Shown here: positions 47,482 through 58,925 of the stretch, piece by piece
Layout: each line of letters opens with the position of its first letter
How positions within the stretch are numbered: position 1 is the stretch's first letter
NCBI RefSeq assembly: GCF_000247695.1
Contig: NW_004624776.1
Span: 14,497,324 to 14,561,323, forward strand
Direction: 5' to 3'
Length of the DNA: 64,000 bases
From: Heterocephalus glaber
Lineage: Eukaryota > Chordata > Mammalia > Rodentia > Bathyergidae
Position numbers and translations under genes: made by a program
The notes under the pieces: generated by a model
What the model was told of the DNA's origin: nothing
Seen by the model: the letters and a program-made list of their open reading frames with translations, nothing else
Database searches by the model: none

Positions 47482-47791
47482 TGTTATAGTTTACATCTGA
47501 GGTTCCTCCACAGCCTCATGCACTCCGAGGCTGGACTCCGGGGGCCCCTGCAACCTTGCTATTAGGAGGTCAGACCTGGTCTGAACAGGTGGATCAATGG
47601 GGCGATGCCATGGAAGGTGGTTCCTCCTTAGCTGTCTGCTTCCTGGCTGCCTTGAGGTAAACAGCTTTTCCTCCCCTTCTCCGTCTGCTGTGTTTTTCTG
47701 TCCTGCTGGCCAGCTATAGACTGAAACATGAGCCAAAATAAATGTCTCCTCTTTGAAGGTAGGAGTGTTGATGAGGAAAGTGTCTAAGACA
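47482..47791 (+). mobile_element. MaLR-like solo LTR with perfect 5-bp target duplication
   Basis: TGTTATAGTTTACATC start, GGAGGTCAGACCTGGTCTG, GAGCCAAAATAAATGTCTCC, end GTCTAAGACA. The flanks GGGTA at 47477-47481 and 47792-47796 are identical. Confidence 0.9.
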
Positions 47792-47796
47792 GGGTA

Positions 47797-49329
47797 TCTT
47801 GTACCACTGTCAATTGTGTTTACTTCACATAAGTTTAACTACAGAAAGACCTAAGAAAATATGGAAATAAGTATTTAAAATTACAAAGTATCATTACCAA
47901 AGTCTTTAGATAATTAAATATTTTGGTTATTGTATCACTATTATTATGTCCATAGAAATCACTTTCTAAAACTTCTAGAAAAAGAAATAAAATTATATTT
48001 ACCACCTCCTTTGCTTAGTATAACCATGTCTATGGATTCTTACTTATTTTACTCACCCTAAAATAGGATCTCTTGTAAGACACAGTCTTAATCAATACTA
48101 AATATCTAAATGAAGGTCTGACATATAAAAAAGTAAAACCACTCCCAAGAAAACAAAATGATGCCAATAAACTGTAACTGTGTATATGTTTATGTGATAT
48201 GTATATTTAAATAAGCAATTTAAAATATCTTCCAGTCATAATTCATAAAATGCCTCTTTACAATAGTGTGAATATTGTTTCCCTTATTTTTTCTGAGAGA
48301 TGTTTTAAAAGTTAAAAAAGCAAACAACTTGTTAAACATGAAAGTTTTCTTATTTCTTTTATGGTCTGCTCTGTATGCCTGATAATTCTATTAAATAGGC
48401 TATTCATCACTATTGCCAAGCAGGACACCTCTTCCAGGGTAAGTGCGGCACATGTGTGAATGATTTATGTGTAACAGCCACTAAATATTATGTTTAATGT
48501 CTGATTCAGCGAAAGCTATCATTAAAGATGAAAAATGCATAGGACTTATGGAAGTAAAATATTTGAAAATATGACTGCTGTGAAACTTTAGAAATTTACT
48601 GTTAGATATTTTTGCACATGTGGAGTAGACACTTTTCTGCCAGTCACTATTCTGAAGCACAACGCCACAAAAAAACTTTCAACACGAGGCAAAACTTGTT
48701 AGTAAAATAGTCCATTTCCAAAAACCAAGATTTCAGCTTACACGTGTTTTTCTTGGATAATATTGTGCAGGGTGTTTTTAAAAATGTTTTTTAAAAACCT
48801 CGCTCATACTAAAGGAAGAAAAACACAAGAAGAACTATATAGAAAAGGTTAGTTACAAATGCGATCTAAGTGATTCACAAAGATTTATCTGCTTCAAGGA
48901 GCATCCAGGACATTAGCACCCAAATCCTGGGTGCATATCCAAAGTGCCATCACTACAAAAGCCACGTGTATATCACTTGATGAATTTTTATAAACCGAAT
49001 ATTCGATAATGATTTAAAAATCAGTGACTTCCTCACTCTAACGTAACCAAGCATGCAAATATATAAACACCAACCAGCGAAACTTTTGGGGGCACTGAGT
49101 ATATGAGGTGAGTTCATCAAGGTGAGTCCTTTGAAGATGCTAGGAGCCAGCTGTGCTTTTCTGGCAGGTTGGGGTCTAACGTGCCCAAAGCAAACCATGA
49201 AGAACTTTAGATTGCGCGCTCACATTGCTTACTGAATGTTTTGCAGGGCTCCCCAGAAATCCAGGGCAATTTTTTTGACAAAGTCAATTTACAGGGAATA
49301 AATTCACCCTCCTCCTCCCTAAACCCAAG
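47797..49329. other. Repeat-poor AT-rich stretch leading into the CpG island
   Basis: No transposon landmark was recognised over 1.5 kb. It contains a strong donor-like CCAGG|GTAAGT at about 48435-48443, plus strand. Together with the adjoining CpG island this may be promoter-proximal or conserved noncoding sequence. Inference only. Confidence 0.4.
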
Positions 49330-50540
49330 AAGTTAGTAGAGCCTCCTGTCAGAGTGGAAGTCAGTCAGTCAGCAGCCTCAGGGCAGCAGTGTAAACCCTA
49401 CCTTACCATCGCCCCAGGGCTCGGCACGCGGGGCGGAGGAAGGAGACCTTGGCCCAGGATAGGGCGACAGCGTCGGGGTCCCCTGCCCGGTGGCGGCGGT
49501 GGTGGGGTGGGAGGTCCTGGGGGAAAAGCTGAAGGAACCAGGAGAGGCTAACAGCGGAGGCGCGCGTTTAGGAGGCGGGTAGAGAATTTAAGGAAATTTC
49601 TAAGGAAACACAGCGGAGTGGCCATGCTCTTTACCTGCTGCACTTCTTGGGGTCCCGGAGCGCAAACAGCCACTGCATTCCCCCTCATTCCGGACCGATG
49701 ACACCTCCGTCTCTTTTCCGGACAGCGTGGGATGCGGCTTAGTCCGCTTTCCTCAGCGCCCCCAGAGACTGATCTGCTCCCGGAGGGGAAGCCGCTCACC
49801 ATAGCAGCGGGGTTCAGCGCAGGGGAATCAGGCACCAGGGGCCCCAGGCCCTCGTCCGGCTACCGAGAGCCCAGGTGAGCCCCCTGAGCCGCCGGTAGGA
49901 CGCCTGCACTGCACCCCAACCAGCCCCTCGGCCCCCCGCGCCCCTTCGCGTCCCTCCCGCGCGCTCCACGCGACACCGAGTCCCTGCAGATGCCCCAGCG
50001 GCCCTCTCGAGACCGCCTCGCCCCTCCAGGATCGCACACCTGCCCTGGAGCCCATTGCTGGGCGCCTTCTCAGCACTTCTGGGGCTCTCTGGTGCGTCCC
50101 CGCGCGCTCACCCCTTGGCCCGCACCTCAACCTCCAGCCCCCACTCCCCCATGCTTTCTTCTTACACCCTCAGCCCAACAACCCCTCATCTCCACTCCCA
50201 TGCACGCGCCGGGGACCCTGCACCCTCCCCATGTCCCTCATGGTCGCGCTCAGACCTGGGCTCCACCGCGTGGCTTGCCCTTTAGTCCAGCTGCTGTCTC
50301 AGTCCTGGAGGGGAGAATCCCAGGTCTTCCGACCCGGGACCCTGTCATCCTTTAGTACCAGAGGGTTGGCGCCCCTCTTAGGGAGTCCTACGGCGGAACG
50401 TGTCCTTTGAGGAGGAGCCTTCCCACTCAGCCTTTCCCTGGAACCCGCCAGCAGGAACAGTTTGGTGTCATTGTCCAGCCCCTGTCATGCCGCCGGCAGG
50501 CACCGCTCCTGCTGCCTCTGCTGCTCGGACAGAAACAACA
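49330..50540. promoter_or_regulatory. CpG island, candidate promoter
   Basis: GC-rich, CpG-dense block in an otherwise AT-rich, CpG-poor window. By hand count there are about 49 CpG dinucleotides in 49381-49980, with GC-box-like GGAGGCGGG at 49571 and dense CpG clusters near 49921-49980 (CCCGCGCGCTCC). No TATA box was evident. Islands of this kind usually mark transcription starts. Splice donors on both strands (minus CAG|GTAAAG at 49635/49634; plus CCAG|GTGAGC at 49874/49875) leave the direction open. It is the best evidence for a gene start in the window. Confidence 0.75.
49635..49850 (-). other. Candidate first exon on the minus strand of the CpG island
   Basis: Ends at a strong consensus donor (GCAGCAG|GTAAAG; exon last base 49635). 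Two frames could be used. One is a 95-codon open frame from 49835 (MPDSPALNPAAMVSGF...), which the donor would cut at about codon 67. The other is a short frame from an ATG at 49678 (MQWLFALRDPKKCSR, 44 nt to the donor). I do not recognise either product, and it could equally be a 5' UTR or noncoding-RNA exon. The next exon would lie at lower coordinates. The start boundary given is approximate. Confidence 0.35.
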
Positions 50541-51024
50541 CTGAGCACCTGGTAGCTCTTGAGGCTCCAGAAAGTGCCCAGGCTTTAGAGCTCAGGAGCC
50601 TCTTGGCTATGATTTGTTCGAGTGCAGAGAGTGTAGACAGTGATTGTTGACAGTTTCCCCATCAGTGCTTATGTATTTGAGTCCATTGCGTACTTGCTAT
50701 CACATCGTACAAGCACATTGCAGGAGGGCAACTTGGTTGGTCTCAGCAGCTTTGTGTGAATAGCATGAGTATTTGAAGATACTTGATGAATATGTTTAGG
50801 AGGCAGATTACCAAACATGCTCCTGTAACAAAATGGGAAATTACAGAGCAGAAATGTTTACAACTTTTGGATTACACTTTTTTTTTAAAAAGCAAACTTT
50901 TTCAAAAGCAGAAAGAAAAGGGTGAAAAGTCAATTTCCCAGAAAAGTCCATTGTAGTACTTCACCAAACATTTATATCTATATCTAAATCTCCAACAGAT
51001 GAAAGTGAAAATCTTTCTTCAAAA
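50541..51024. other. Unassigned sequence
   Basis: Nothing recognised. Confidence 0.35.
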
Positions 51025-51037
51025 ATATTGCTATTTG

Positions 51038-51127
51038 GCCGGGGATTTAGCTCAGTGGTTTCGCTGCCTGCTGCACAAGCACAAGGACCCGAGTTCGATC
51101 CCTGGTACCAAAAATATATATATATAT
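51038..51127 (+). mobile_element. ID SINE, well preserved
   Basis: GCCGGGGATTTAGCTCAGTGG, CCCGAGTTCGATCCCTGGTACC, tail turned into (TA)n. Perfect 13-bp target duplication ATATTGCTATTTG at 51025-51037 and 51128-51140. Confidence 0.95.
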
Positions 51128-51140
51128 ATATTGCTATTTG

Positions 51141-51888
51141 ACAAAGGTTAAATGAGATAAATGGAGAGATATATTAGTAAGGATACACAAATATTAAGAA
51201 TTTTCTACATATTTTGCAAATAGTTTAATGACAAAAATTGTGAATGATTACACTAAAAATCCCAACACGAACCAGTAGAGGTTGTAATTTATATATGTCT
51301 GCCAAAGAATTTAAAAGCAAAGTATTTTTTTAAAAATGCTAATTTTTTCAGCAGCACGATCCCCACAGTCACAACTTTACAGGTGTTTTCTTTCTAGAGA
51401 AACTATAAACTTTTAATATCTTTTTGCTCTGCTATTTATTCCTGATTTTTACTATGAATTTGACTAAATGCAGCTAGAAGTATCCATGCCACACCCAGAA
51501 CATTGTGCTGCCTTGAAATTTCCTCTGCTAGATCAATTAGTTTGCCCCCTTTAAATTACACCTCACACAAAGTCTCATAACAGACCAAACATAGACAAAT
51601 TCCTTGTCAGAATGAAACATCATGCCCTCTAGCCTAATTTCTAATACAATCTTCATTCCCAACTGAAACTTCATGAGCTTAGCCTTTATTGCCCTATCAG
51701 CATTCTGGTGTTCTGAACTTCAACCAGAACTTCCCATTAAGCTCTGCTTATAGCCATCAAAGTCTTTGCTAGCTGGCATCTCCTAAACTTTCAGTACTCC
51801 TTTTGCAAACCAGTTTCAAAAGCTTCTAAACCATATGATCTGCTATAGTCATAGCAATGACTCCACTCCCTATACTAGTTTCTCTATT
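51141..51888. other. Unassigned sequence
   Basis: Nothing recognised. Confidence 0.35.
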
Positions 51889-52281
51889 TGTCATTTTCTT
51901 CTTGTTGGGACAAATGCCTGGCAGCCACAATTTAAAGGAGGAGTGGTTTAGTTTGACTCATAATTGCAGTGAAATGAGTCCATGTTTGGCTGCCTCCAAG
52001 GCAGAAACAGCATGGTGAAATGACCTGGTGAAAGAAAGTTGCTCATCTTATGGTAGCAAAAAAGCAGAGAGAGAAGGGAGGAGATGGGGATGAGAGCATA
52101 GCCTTTCAGATCATACCCACAGGAACCCACCTCCAGCCAGGCCTCACTCATAACAGCACATTCAGCCAATGGATTCATTCATTGGTAAGTATAGCTCCTC
52201 TATGAATCTGTCAATCACCTTTCAAAAGTTCCAAGTCTAAACACGAGACTTTTCGGAGATATTTTCGATCTAAACTATAAC
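51889..52281 (-). mobile_element. MaLR-like LTR
   Basis: Reversed: GGGACAAATGCCTGGC, GGAGTGGTTTAGTTTGACTCATAATTG, ACCCACCTCCAGCCAGGCCTCAC, AATCACCTTTCAAAAGTTCC, ending CGATCTAAACTATAAC. Confidence 0.75.
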
Positions 52282-53660
52282 TGGCTTTTTTTTCTTTCTC
52301 CCCCTTTCTACCTTGACCCCCATGCTTCTTCAGCAACATCAACCTAAGCACCTAGTTCTTGAGCCTTATCATAAGGCCCAGACCCACAAAGCTGGGATGT
52401 TTTGTGCAGGATGATGATGATAAATACACAAAAATTCAATAGCCTCTTGTACAGTTTGACTGTGACCTTTTGGTGGTCCAAGTTCATCAAAAGAGGAAAC
52501 ATCTTTTGCTACCATGCCCCTGGCCAATGAGAATGACCAGACTTTAGCTCACTCCAGCAAATTAATAAAAATCTTCTGTTCCCTTTGTTCTGTTAGCAGC
52601 TACTTGGTCATTCTCTTGAACAATTGCTGGCTCCTTTCAGCCAAAACCCGAATTTGGTTGAAACTCCCCCAATTCCACAAAACTGTCTGCACAAGAGTGT
52701 GTGTTCTTACAATATTTCTCCTGGTCTAATTTCTTTTGTTTTTGGGTCAAATGATTCATTCTATTATCCAGTATCAATAGGAAGGGAGTTCCATGTTGGA
52801 AGAAACAAGCTGCAAAAGCCACGGGATATCGTCCTGTTGATGAAGTGGTAGTGGCACTCTGAGGAAAGCATGCTGTTTTCTCTGTCCCCAGGTATGAAGC
52901 AGTAGGATAAAGGCTTTGCCCAGAGAGGGAAGAGGCTGCAAGAATAGAGAACTTCATAGCTCTCACTAAGGGGAGATTTTATTCAGAGTTTCATGCATAA
53001 GGGCACCATCTAGAACAGTGGAGAGCTTGGTGAAAAGAAATCAAGAGGAGGTTGTAGTTGCACAAGAGGAAAAAGCTAAATGGTATACCAGCTAGAAATT
53101 TAACAGAGAGAACTAGGGGTAAAGACTTGAAAAAAGAGTCCTCATACAGTTGGAAGAAGCCTCAAAGGGTGGCTTTAAAGACTGTCTATGAAGAGAGGCC
53201 GGACTGTAATTGAATCCAACTATGGCAGAGTTGTCACAGGTAATAGAGCAATCAGCTAACAGTTAGTGGGGACTAGGGTCTGGATGTAATAGAAGCAGGC
53301 CAGCCAGATGCCTAACAGGGAGATTAGAGAGAGACAGCTAAAGAGAACCCTGAAAAAGCACAGTTATCCGAGGAGAGGTGGTGAGAAAGATTGCATGTAC
53401 ACACAAATTGCAACATAAGAATACATGTCAACAGAAGTGGAGTACGGTGCACACAGAGGAGGAAATAGATTTCTATGAAGAAGTCCAGCCAAGTCACTGA
53501 ACAGGTAGGCAAGAAAGCAGAAAATGATGGATCTGAGGAGCAGTTGTCAGAATCCAGGGTTGTTATGGTATATAAAATGTTCAATTTTAACAAAATTATA
53601 GAATATAGAAATAAAAATCAAACCAAATTTTTGGAATTAAGCAAGAAAAAGTACTAAAAT
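52282..53660. other. Unassigned sequence
   Basis: Short open frames (up to 109 codons, minus, 52637-52966) have no family signature. The purine-rich right half may be decayed L1 5' sequence but no landmark is secure. Confidence 0.35.
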
Positions 53661-54076
53661 AGATCCTGCTCGGAGAAGTAAAAACTCCATTTGCTAATAA
53701 CATGATCATGTACAGAGAAAATTCTAAGAAATCCACTGAAACTTCTAAGAACTAATGAATGAGATCAGCATAGATACAAGATCAATGTATAAAACTCAAC
53801 TGTATTTCATATACTTGTAATAATCTGAAATGAAATTAAGAAAATAATCTCTTTTACAACAGCACAAAAATCACTCTGGAATTTAGCAAATAAATATAAA
53901 ACTTACATCCTAAGAAAATCACAAATTAATGTTGAAAGACCTATATAAAAGACCTATATAAAATGAAAAATTTTTTTCTTACATTTATGTATCAGAAGAC
54001 ATAATTTATTAAGATGACAATATTACCTAAATTGATCTACAAATTTAATACAATCTCTATCAAAATCCTAACTGCC
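53661..54076 (+). mobile_element. Old L1 ORF2 fragment, left of a nested insertion
   Basis: AACATGATCATGTACAGAGAAAATTC, GCATAGATACAAGATCAATGTATAAAA, TTTAATACAATCTCTATCAAAATCCTAACTGCC follow the L1 ORF2 thumb region in order; frames are broken. A small 13-bp tandem duplication (AGACCTATATAAA) lies at 53937-53962. Confidence 0.75.
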
Positions 54077-54358
54077 AATTGATAATTTGAAATAGGGAGA
54101 AAATGTCCAAAGGGGTAAGGGAAGTGGGAGGGGAAGGGGAAAGGAAAGAAGGGAAAGGAAAAATTATAAGAAAAGAAAAAAATGGAAACGAAGTCTATGT
54201 AAATAGGGAAGGGTGGAGGGGGTGAAGGGTGCACAGGTAATGGGGAAAAAATAAGAACCAAGATACACCATGTACAGGTACAAGCACCCAATGACAAATG
54301 TAAATGTATTGTATACCTAAAATGTACCAATAAAAGAATTTAAGCGAAAAAAAAAAAG
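54077..54358 (+). mobile_element. Younger 5'-truncated L1 3' end inserted in the old L1
   Basis: Purine-rich L1 3' UTR, TGTATTGTATACC, CAATAAAAG, A tail. The perfect 11-bp target duplication TCCTAACTGCC is at 54066-54076 and 54359-54369, so the insertion is about 282 bp. It is very like 1-208. Confidence 0.92.
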
Positions 54359-54369
54359 TCCTAACTGCC

Positions 54370-54784
54370 TATTTTGGTAGAAATTGATAGCTATATTTAT
54401 CAGCCAGTTGTTATCTCTTCTTTTGCTCCATGTCATTAGTGGTCAGAAAAGCCAAATCAATTTGCAATGAGATAATACCTCACCCTAATTAGAATAGCTA
54501 CAGTCAAAAACAAATAAGCAATCAAACAAACTAACCCTTTCCAAACAACCCCAAATGACAAAAAAAAAGAAATCTTGCATATTATTGGTGGAAATTTAAA
54601 TCAGTACAGCCACTATGGAAAATTGTATGGTGGTTCCTCAAAAAAGAAAGAGAAAAACCCTACTATATGTTCCAGCAATCCCACTACTGGGTATGTATCC
54701 AAAGATAATGAAATTAGCATGCAAAAGAGGTACTTGAACATATATGCTAGTTGTAAAGATATCCATATTACTTTAAATATATTA
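54370..54784 (+). mobile_element. Old L1 fragment, right of the nested insertion
   Basis: GCAATGAGATAATACCTCACCC, AGTACAGCCACTATGGAAAATTGTATGG, CAGCAATCCCACTACTGGGTATGTATCC are L1 ORF2 C-terminal landmarks. Confidence 0.78.
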
Positions 54785-55175
54785 TCCATCTTTTTAAATT
54801 AAAATTTTTTTCTAGATACTTCATATGAGGTAATGCATGATAATTGATTTTCTGGCTCTGGTTTATTTCACTTAATATGATCCAGTTCCATCCATTTTCC
54901 TGCAAATGACATGATTTTGTTCTTCTTCATGGGTGATTAATAATCCATTGTGTATATATACTGCATTTTGTTTATCCATCCATCTGTTGATGGGCACATA
55001 GGCTGTTTCTACAGCTTAACTATTGTGAATTGTGCTGCAACAAACATGGGTATGTGGTATCTCAATAGTATGCTGACTTTAATTCTTTAGGGAATATACT
55101 AAAGAGTGACATAGCTGGGTTAAGTGGAAGTTGTATTTTTAGTGTTTTGAAGAATCTCCACACTGACTATATTAA
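54785..55175 (-). mobile_element. L1 3' end, reversed
   Basis: ATCCAGTTCCATCCATTTTCCTGCAAATGACATG, TTTATCCATCCATCTGTTGATGGGCACATAGG, GTGCTGCAACAAACATGGG. It sits head to head with the preceding plus-strand L1. Confidence 0.85.
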
Positions 55176-55639
55176 CTTAAATTCTTTAAGACTGTCTGGC
55201 CAAGAGCTCCTTCTGTTTGTATGTAAATTGGCACAATTAATGTCATGAGCTATTTCTTTAAATTTGCGACTTTATAATTCAGTTGAACACTTTAATGCAA
55301 TGAAAGAAACTTGGACTTTGTCCTAGGGCTTCTGGTTAATCCAAACTCTATTCCTATTCCAGAAATCTTTTCTATGATGAGAGCTATCTCTATGGGCTCA
55401 AGTTTTTAATCAATGATAGAAATGGTTATAAAAAAATCCCTAGATTTTAAAATTTCTTCCCTCTTTTTTAATATTCACACCTGTCTCACAAGACAGACTA
55501 GAGCTTTAGTGTGTTTGTGTTTCTTCTCTGTAGGACATGTGGCCTCACTGAACATCACATTACTAGAGTTCTGGAAGTCACTGATCTTGAAAGACAACCT
55601 TCTGGCTCTGGACAGGCATAGTTATGCTTAAGGGTCTAT
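55176..55639. other. Unassigned sequence
   Basis: Nothing recognised. Confidence 0.35.
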
Positions 55640-55768
55640 CCTGATCCAGAAACTGGCTCTGATCTCTTGGGGTTTGGTCATTGCTGGATCTTGGGTAAGC
55701 TATGTAAATTCTTTGTTTCCATTTCCTGATCTGTATAGTACAAGGATAAAAATTAACACTTCAGTCAT
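55640..55768 (+). mobile_element. MIR SINE
   Basis: GGTCATTGCTGGATCTTGGGTAAGC, TTCTTTGTTTCCATTTCCTGATCTGTATAGTACAAGGATAAAAATTAACA follow the MIR order. Confidence 0.65.
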
Positions 55769-55981
55769 GGGAAAGTTTGCAGAAATAAATGTGTTTGTTT
55801 AAAATATAGAGGGCAATACTGGCATTGAAGAAGTGATATTTTGGCAATGTCAGTATCTTTTCTTTTCAAAAAATATATTCTCTAGCATGGGTCACTTTTA
55901 ATGGTTTCTTCAACAAAAAGGTAATATTAAAGCAACATAGGTAAGTAAAGAAATCCTTTTACATCATGTAACTGTGGGATG

Positions 55982-56314
55982 CCGTCATCCCTCAGTACAC
56001 AGGAGGGATATAGGCTAGGACCAAAATCTCTGGATGCTTAAGTTCCTTATACAAAATGGCATAATATTTACATATAACCTATGTGCAGTGTCCCATATAC
56101 TTAAGTCATATCTGGATTGTTTATAATACCTAATGGAGTGTGAACAGTAGGCACATACTTGTTATACCATATGTTTAGGAGGTGATGGCAAGAAAGTCTA
56201 CACATGCTCAGTACAGATGTAGAATTTTTTCTCTAATGTATTTAACCCATGGTCGGTTGAGTTCATGGACATGGAACACTCTGCTATGGAACTCATGGTT
56301 ATAGGGGCTGACTG
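55982..56314 (+). mobile_element. MER2-like (TcMar-Tigger) MITE
   Basis: CCGTCATCCCTCAGTACAC start, CCAAAATCTCTGGATGCTTAAGTTCC, CATATAACCTATGTGCAGTGTCCC, GCTGACTG end. The ends are imperfect inverted repeats, and the length (~330 bp) fits MER2. Confidence 0.8.
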
Positions 56315-57480
56315 TATGTGTTGTCATGTTCATACATAGCTAGAACAATAGTTAAATGTTATTACACACTAATGTAAGGTGGTACACAAAATATATATGC
56401 TACTGGAGTATGCTCTTAAAGATTAGTAGGTTCTTTGCAAATATGCCAAGAGATTTATTAGAAAAAATGATTAGGTACCTACACAGTATGTGTATATTAT
56501 ATATACAGATCATATATCATATGTAGGAGTTTGCTTGTATATGTCAGAATTTAGGATTTTGCTGCCAGCAAAATTTCAATTAAAATGATGTAGCACTAAA
56601 CATAAGCTTGTTTCTTTTGTTAAAAAGAGCATAAGGATGCTAATTTCTATTCTATTATTTACTATTACTAATATTTCATTAAAAAGTGTATTTAAATATT
56701 TAAACATATTAAAGAATTTCCAAGAAAAACATGCTTTAAAAAACTTATTACATTAGCTTTTATTAGAAAATTTTATGTTTTCCCTTGACCCTTTATCTTA
56801 TTTAGCTACCTAGTGCCAAAAGTTTCTCAAGGCAAAGCCAATGAACCTATGCAGCACTCCTGGACCTTAGGATGGGTTGACAAATGTAACTGGCTTCCAC
56901 TCTGTTTTGTGGCTTTTCTCATTCCAGGACCCAGGTAAAGGAGAACTTCTAGTTTGCAATGCACCACCCTTACATGCTCTTTCTTGAAAATCAAGAGAGC
57001 TGGTAGAAGCACCCAAGATGGTTTAAACTTTTGTTCCAACATGGCCTTGTCAACCCAACTGGGCTCACTTTAGCCACGTGAGCCAAACAGCAGAGGAGGC
57101 TGGACATTATGCTTGTCCTCCACAAGATACTGAGAGTGACTGGGCTGCAGATGGGTTCACAGAATCCTCTACATGAAGTTAGGAACTAAAAGAGAAAATC
57201 AAGTGTTTTGAGCATTAATGAAATCAACCCATACAGATCACTATGCTAGATTGTGGCTTCAGGTTTTCATTAACTGACTAGAAGAATCAGCCAGTTTTAC
57301 ATAATATCAAAACACAATATTTTGTTTTGTCACTTAATTCATGAAACAAGACCTTTCTATTTACAACAATTATAGGTTCTTTCTTTCGCTGTGATGCTGT
57401 TTTATAAATGGTCACAAGTCTCCCTAAATTTATAGGTCACTTGAAAATGACTCAAAAATACAATTCTCTAACTGATTCAT
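56315..57480. other. Unassigned AT-rich sequence
   Basis: No element recognised. A mid-GC segment (56810-57180) has an unremarkable 71-codon frame. Confidence 0.35.
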
Positions 57481-57540
57481 GGATATATATATATTCTTCA
57501 TTATATATATATGTTCTTCATTATATATATATATTCTGCA
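57481..57540. repeat. 20-bp tandem repeat, three units, AT-rich
   Basis: Three consecutive 20-bp units at 57481, 57501 and 57521, each (TA)n followed by TTCTTCA or TTCTGCA. Confidence 0.88.
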
Positions 57541-58819
57541 TGATTTTCTTGTTAATTTTACATCTGTTAATGTATCCTAATTCACAGAGATATAACTGTG
57601 TCTTGAGTTAAGTGCTATTTATGTGGTATTTTTATTAATGCAACAAATATCTTAATGAGAAGGATGCTTTAAAAATATTTCTGTATCTATCAGAGATAAT
57701 AGACATTCCAGATAGTCTGTACACACTCTTAATTTTTAGACTTGAATCATTTAAAGTTTTCTTTTTGCTGACATTAATGAAATTAATGAGGAACACCATG
57801 GAAATTTATTTCAGAGCTCCAGTAAGCCCATTAATAGTCAACATTTCCTTTGCTCTTCAGTTTAATAATTTCACGTCATGAACTTTCACCGTTTTCTTTT
57901 GAAATCCATTCCTTAATCATAGTAACTTTTGTTTTATATAACATTTTCAATTTCAAAGATCTCACACCTATTTTTTCACTTTAGTCTTATACCTTATGCT
58001 AACTGAGTCTGTTACATGATTTGTTATGGGCTCTCAAATTTCATTGAAATACATTCTTAGCTTCCTTTAGATATCTTCTGTTTTTCTTCATTTTCTTTAA
58101 TTCAATCTGATTATTTGACCATAAAAGTTAATAGTCCAAATTCTTGCAGTGCGTAAACATTAGAAGTCAAACATAATTCTGAAACAGAAGAAACCCTTCA
58201 TGCCACAGTACCATTTGTTTATTACTCTATCACAATACTAAGTTTACCTCCATGTCTGAAAGTAATCATTCTAACTCAACAAATTGTGTTTCCTGACACT
58301 TTTTAATCCATTAAAAATCGATCTTTTAACATTGCCTTACTAGATTTTTATAGGCGTTGCCCTTTATTCACTGAATATTTTCATGGACTTTTCATTAGAG
58401 AAACTATTATCCATTTTTCAGATTTCATTACCTTAATTTAGAAGAGTTTATATTATTACCATATCTCATGCCAAATAATTTTACTAAATTTAAGCTAATC
58501 AATTTTCATATAATTAAAAAATGTTTTAAAAAGTTAATTTCTAAGGCATACTATTGCCATATACCATCGTTACCATTCTTTTTTCAATTCTCTTCCTTTT
58601 CCTCCTTTCATGTTAACATCTATCAACTTTGTTTTTTCTCCTTTCCTTATCTGTTCTGTTTCATGGCATTTTTACCAGTTTTTTATCATCTTTTTTCTTT
58701 TGATCAACTTTTCTTCCTCTTCTTAAACCCAACATTCATCCTTTCTTTTACTTGTATTCATCTAGTCTAATTCTTGGGCTTTTTTTCTACTTGTTTTCAC
58801 TGTAAAAATTATTATCATT
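57541..58819. other. Unassigned, AT-rich
   Basis: The 100-codon frame at 58468-58770 is low-complexity Phe/Ser/Leu from T-rich DNA. No element recognised. Confidence 0.35.
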
Positions 58820-58925
58820 ATTGCTACTTATGGCACTGACTTCATACTCATAGGTTCAAGTGACCCTCTTGCCTCTGTCTCCCATGTAGCTGGTACCACA
58901 GGTGTGTGCTGCTACTGGCTTTCTC
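58820..58925 (-). mobile_element. Degenerate B1-like SINE
   Basis: TTCAAGTGACCCTCTTGCCTCTGTCTCCCATGTAGCTGG and CACAGGTGTGTGCTGCTACTGGC resemble a reversed B1 lacking its right end. Confidence 0.45.

Noticed and set aside
49990..50355. 121-codon Pro-rich frame in the CpG island as a gene
   Set aside because: Long open frames are expected by chance in GC-rich DNA; no known domain and no splice support for this frame.
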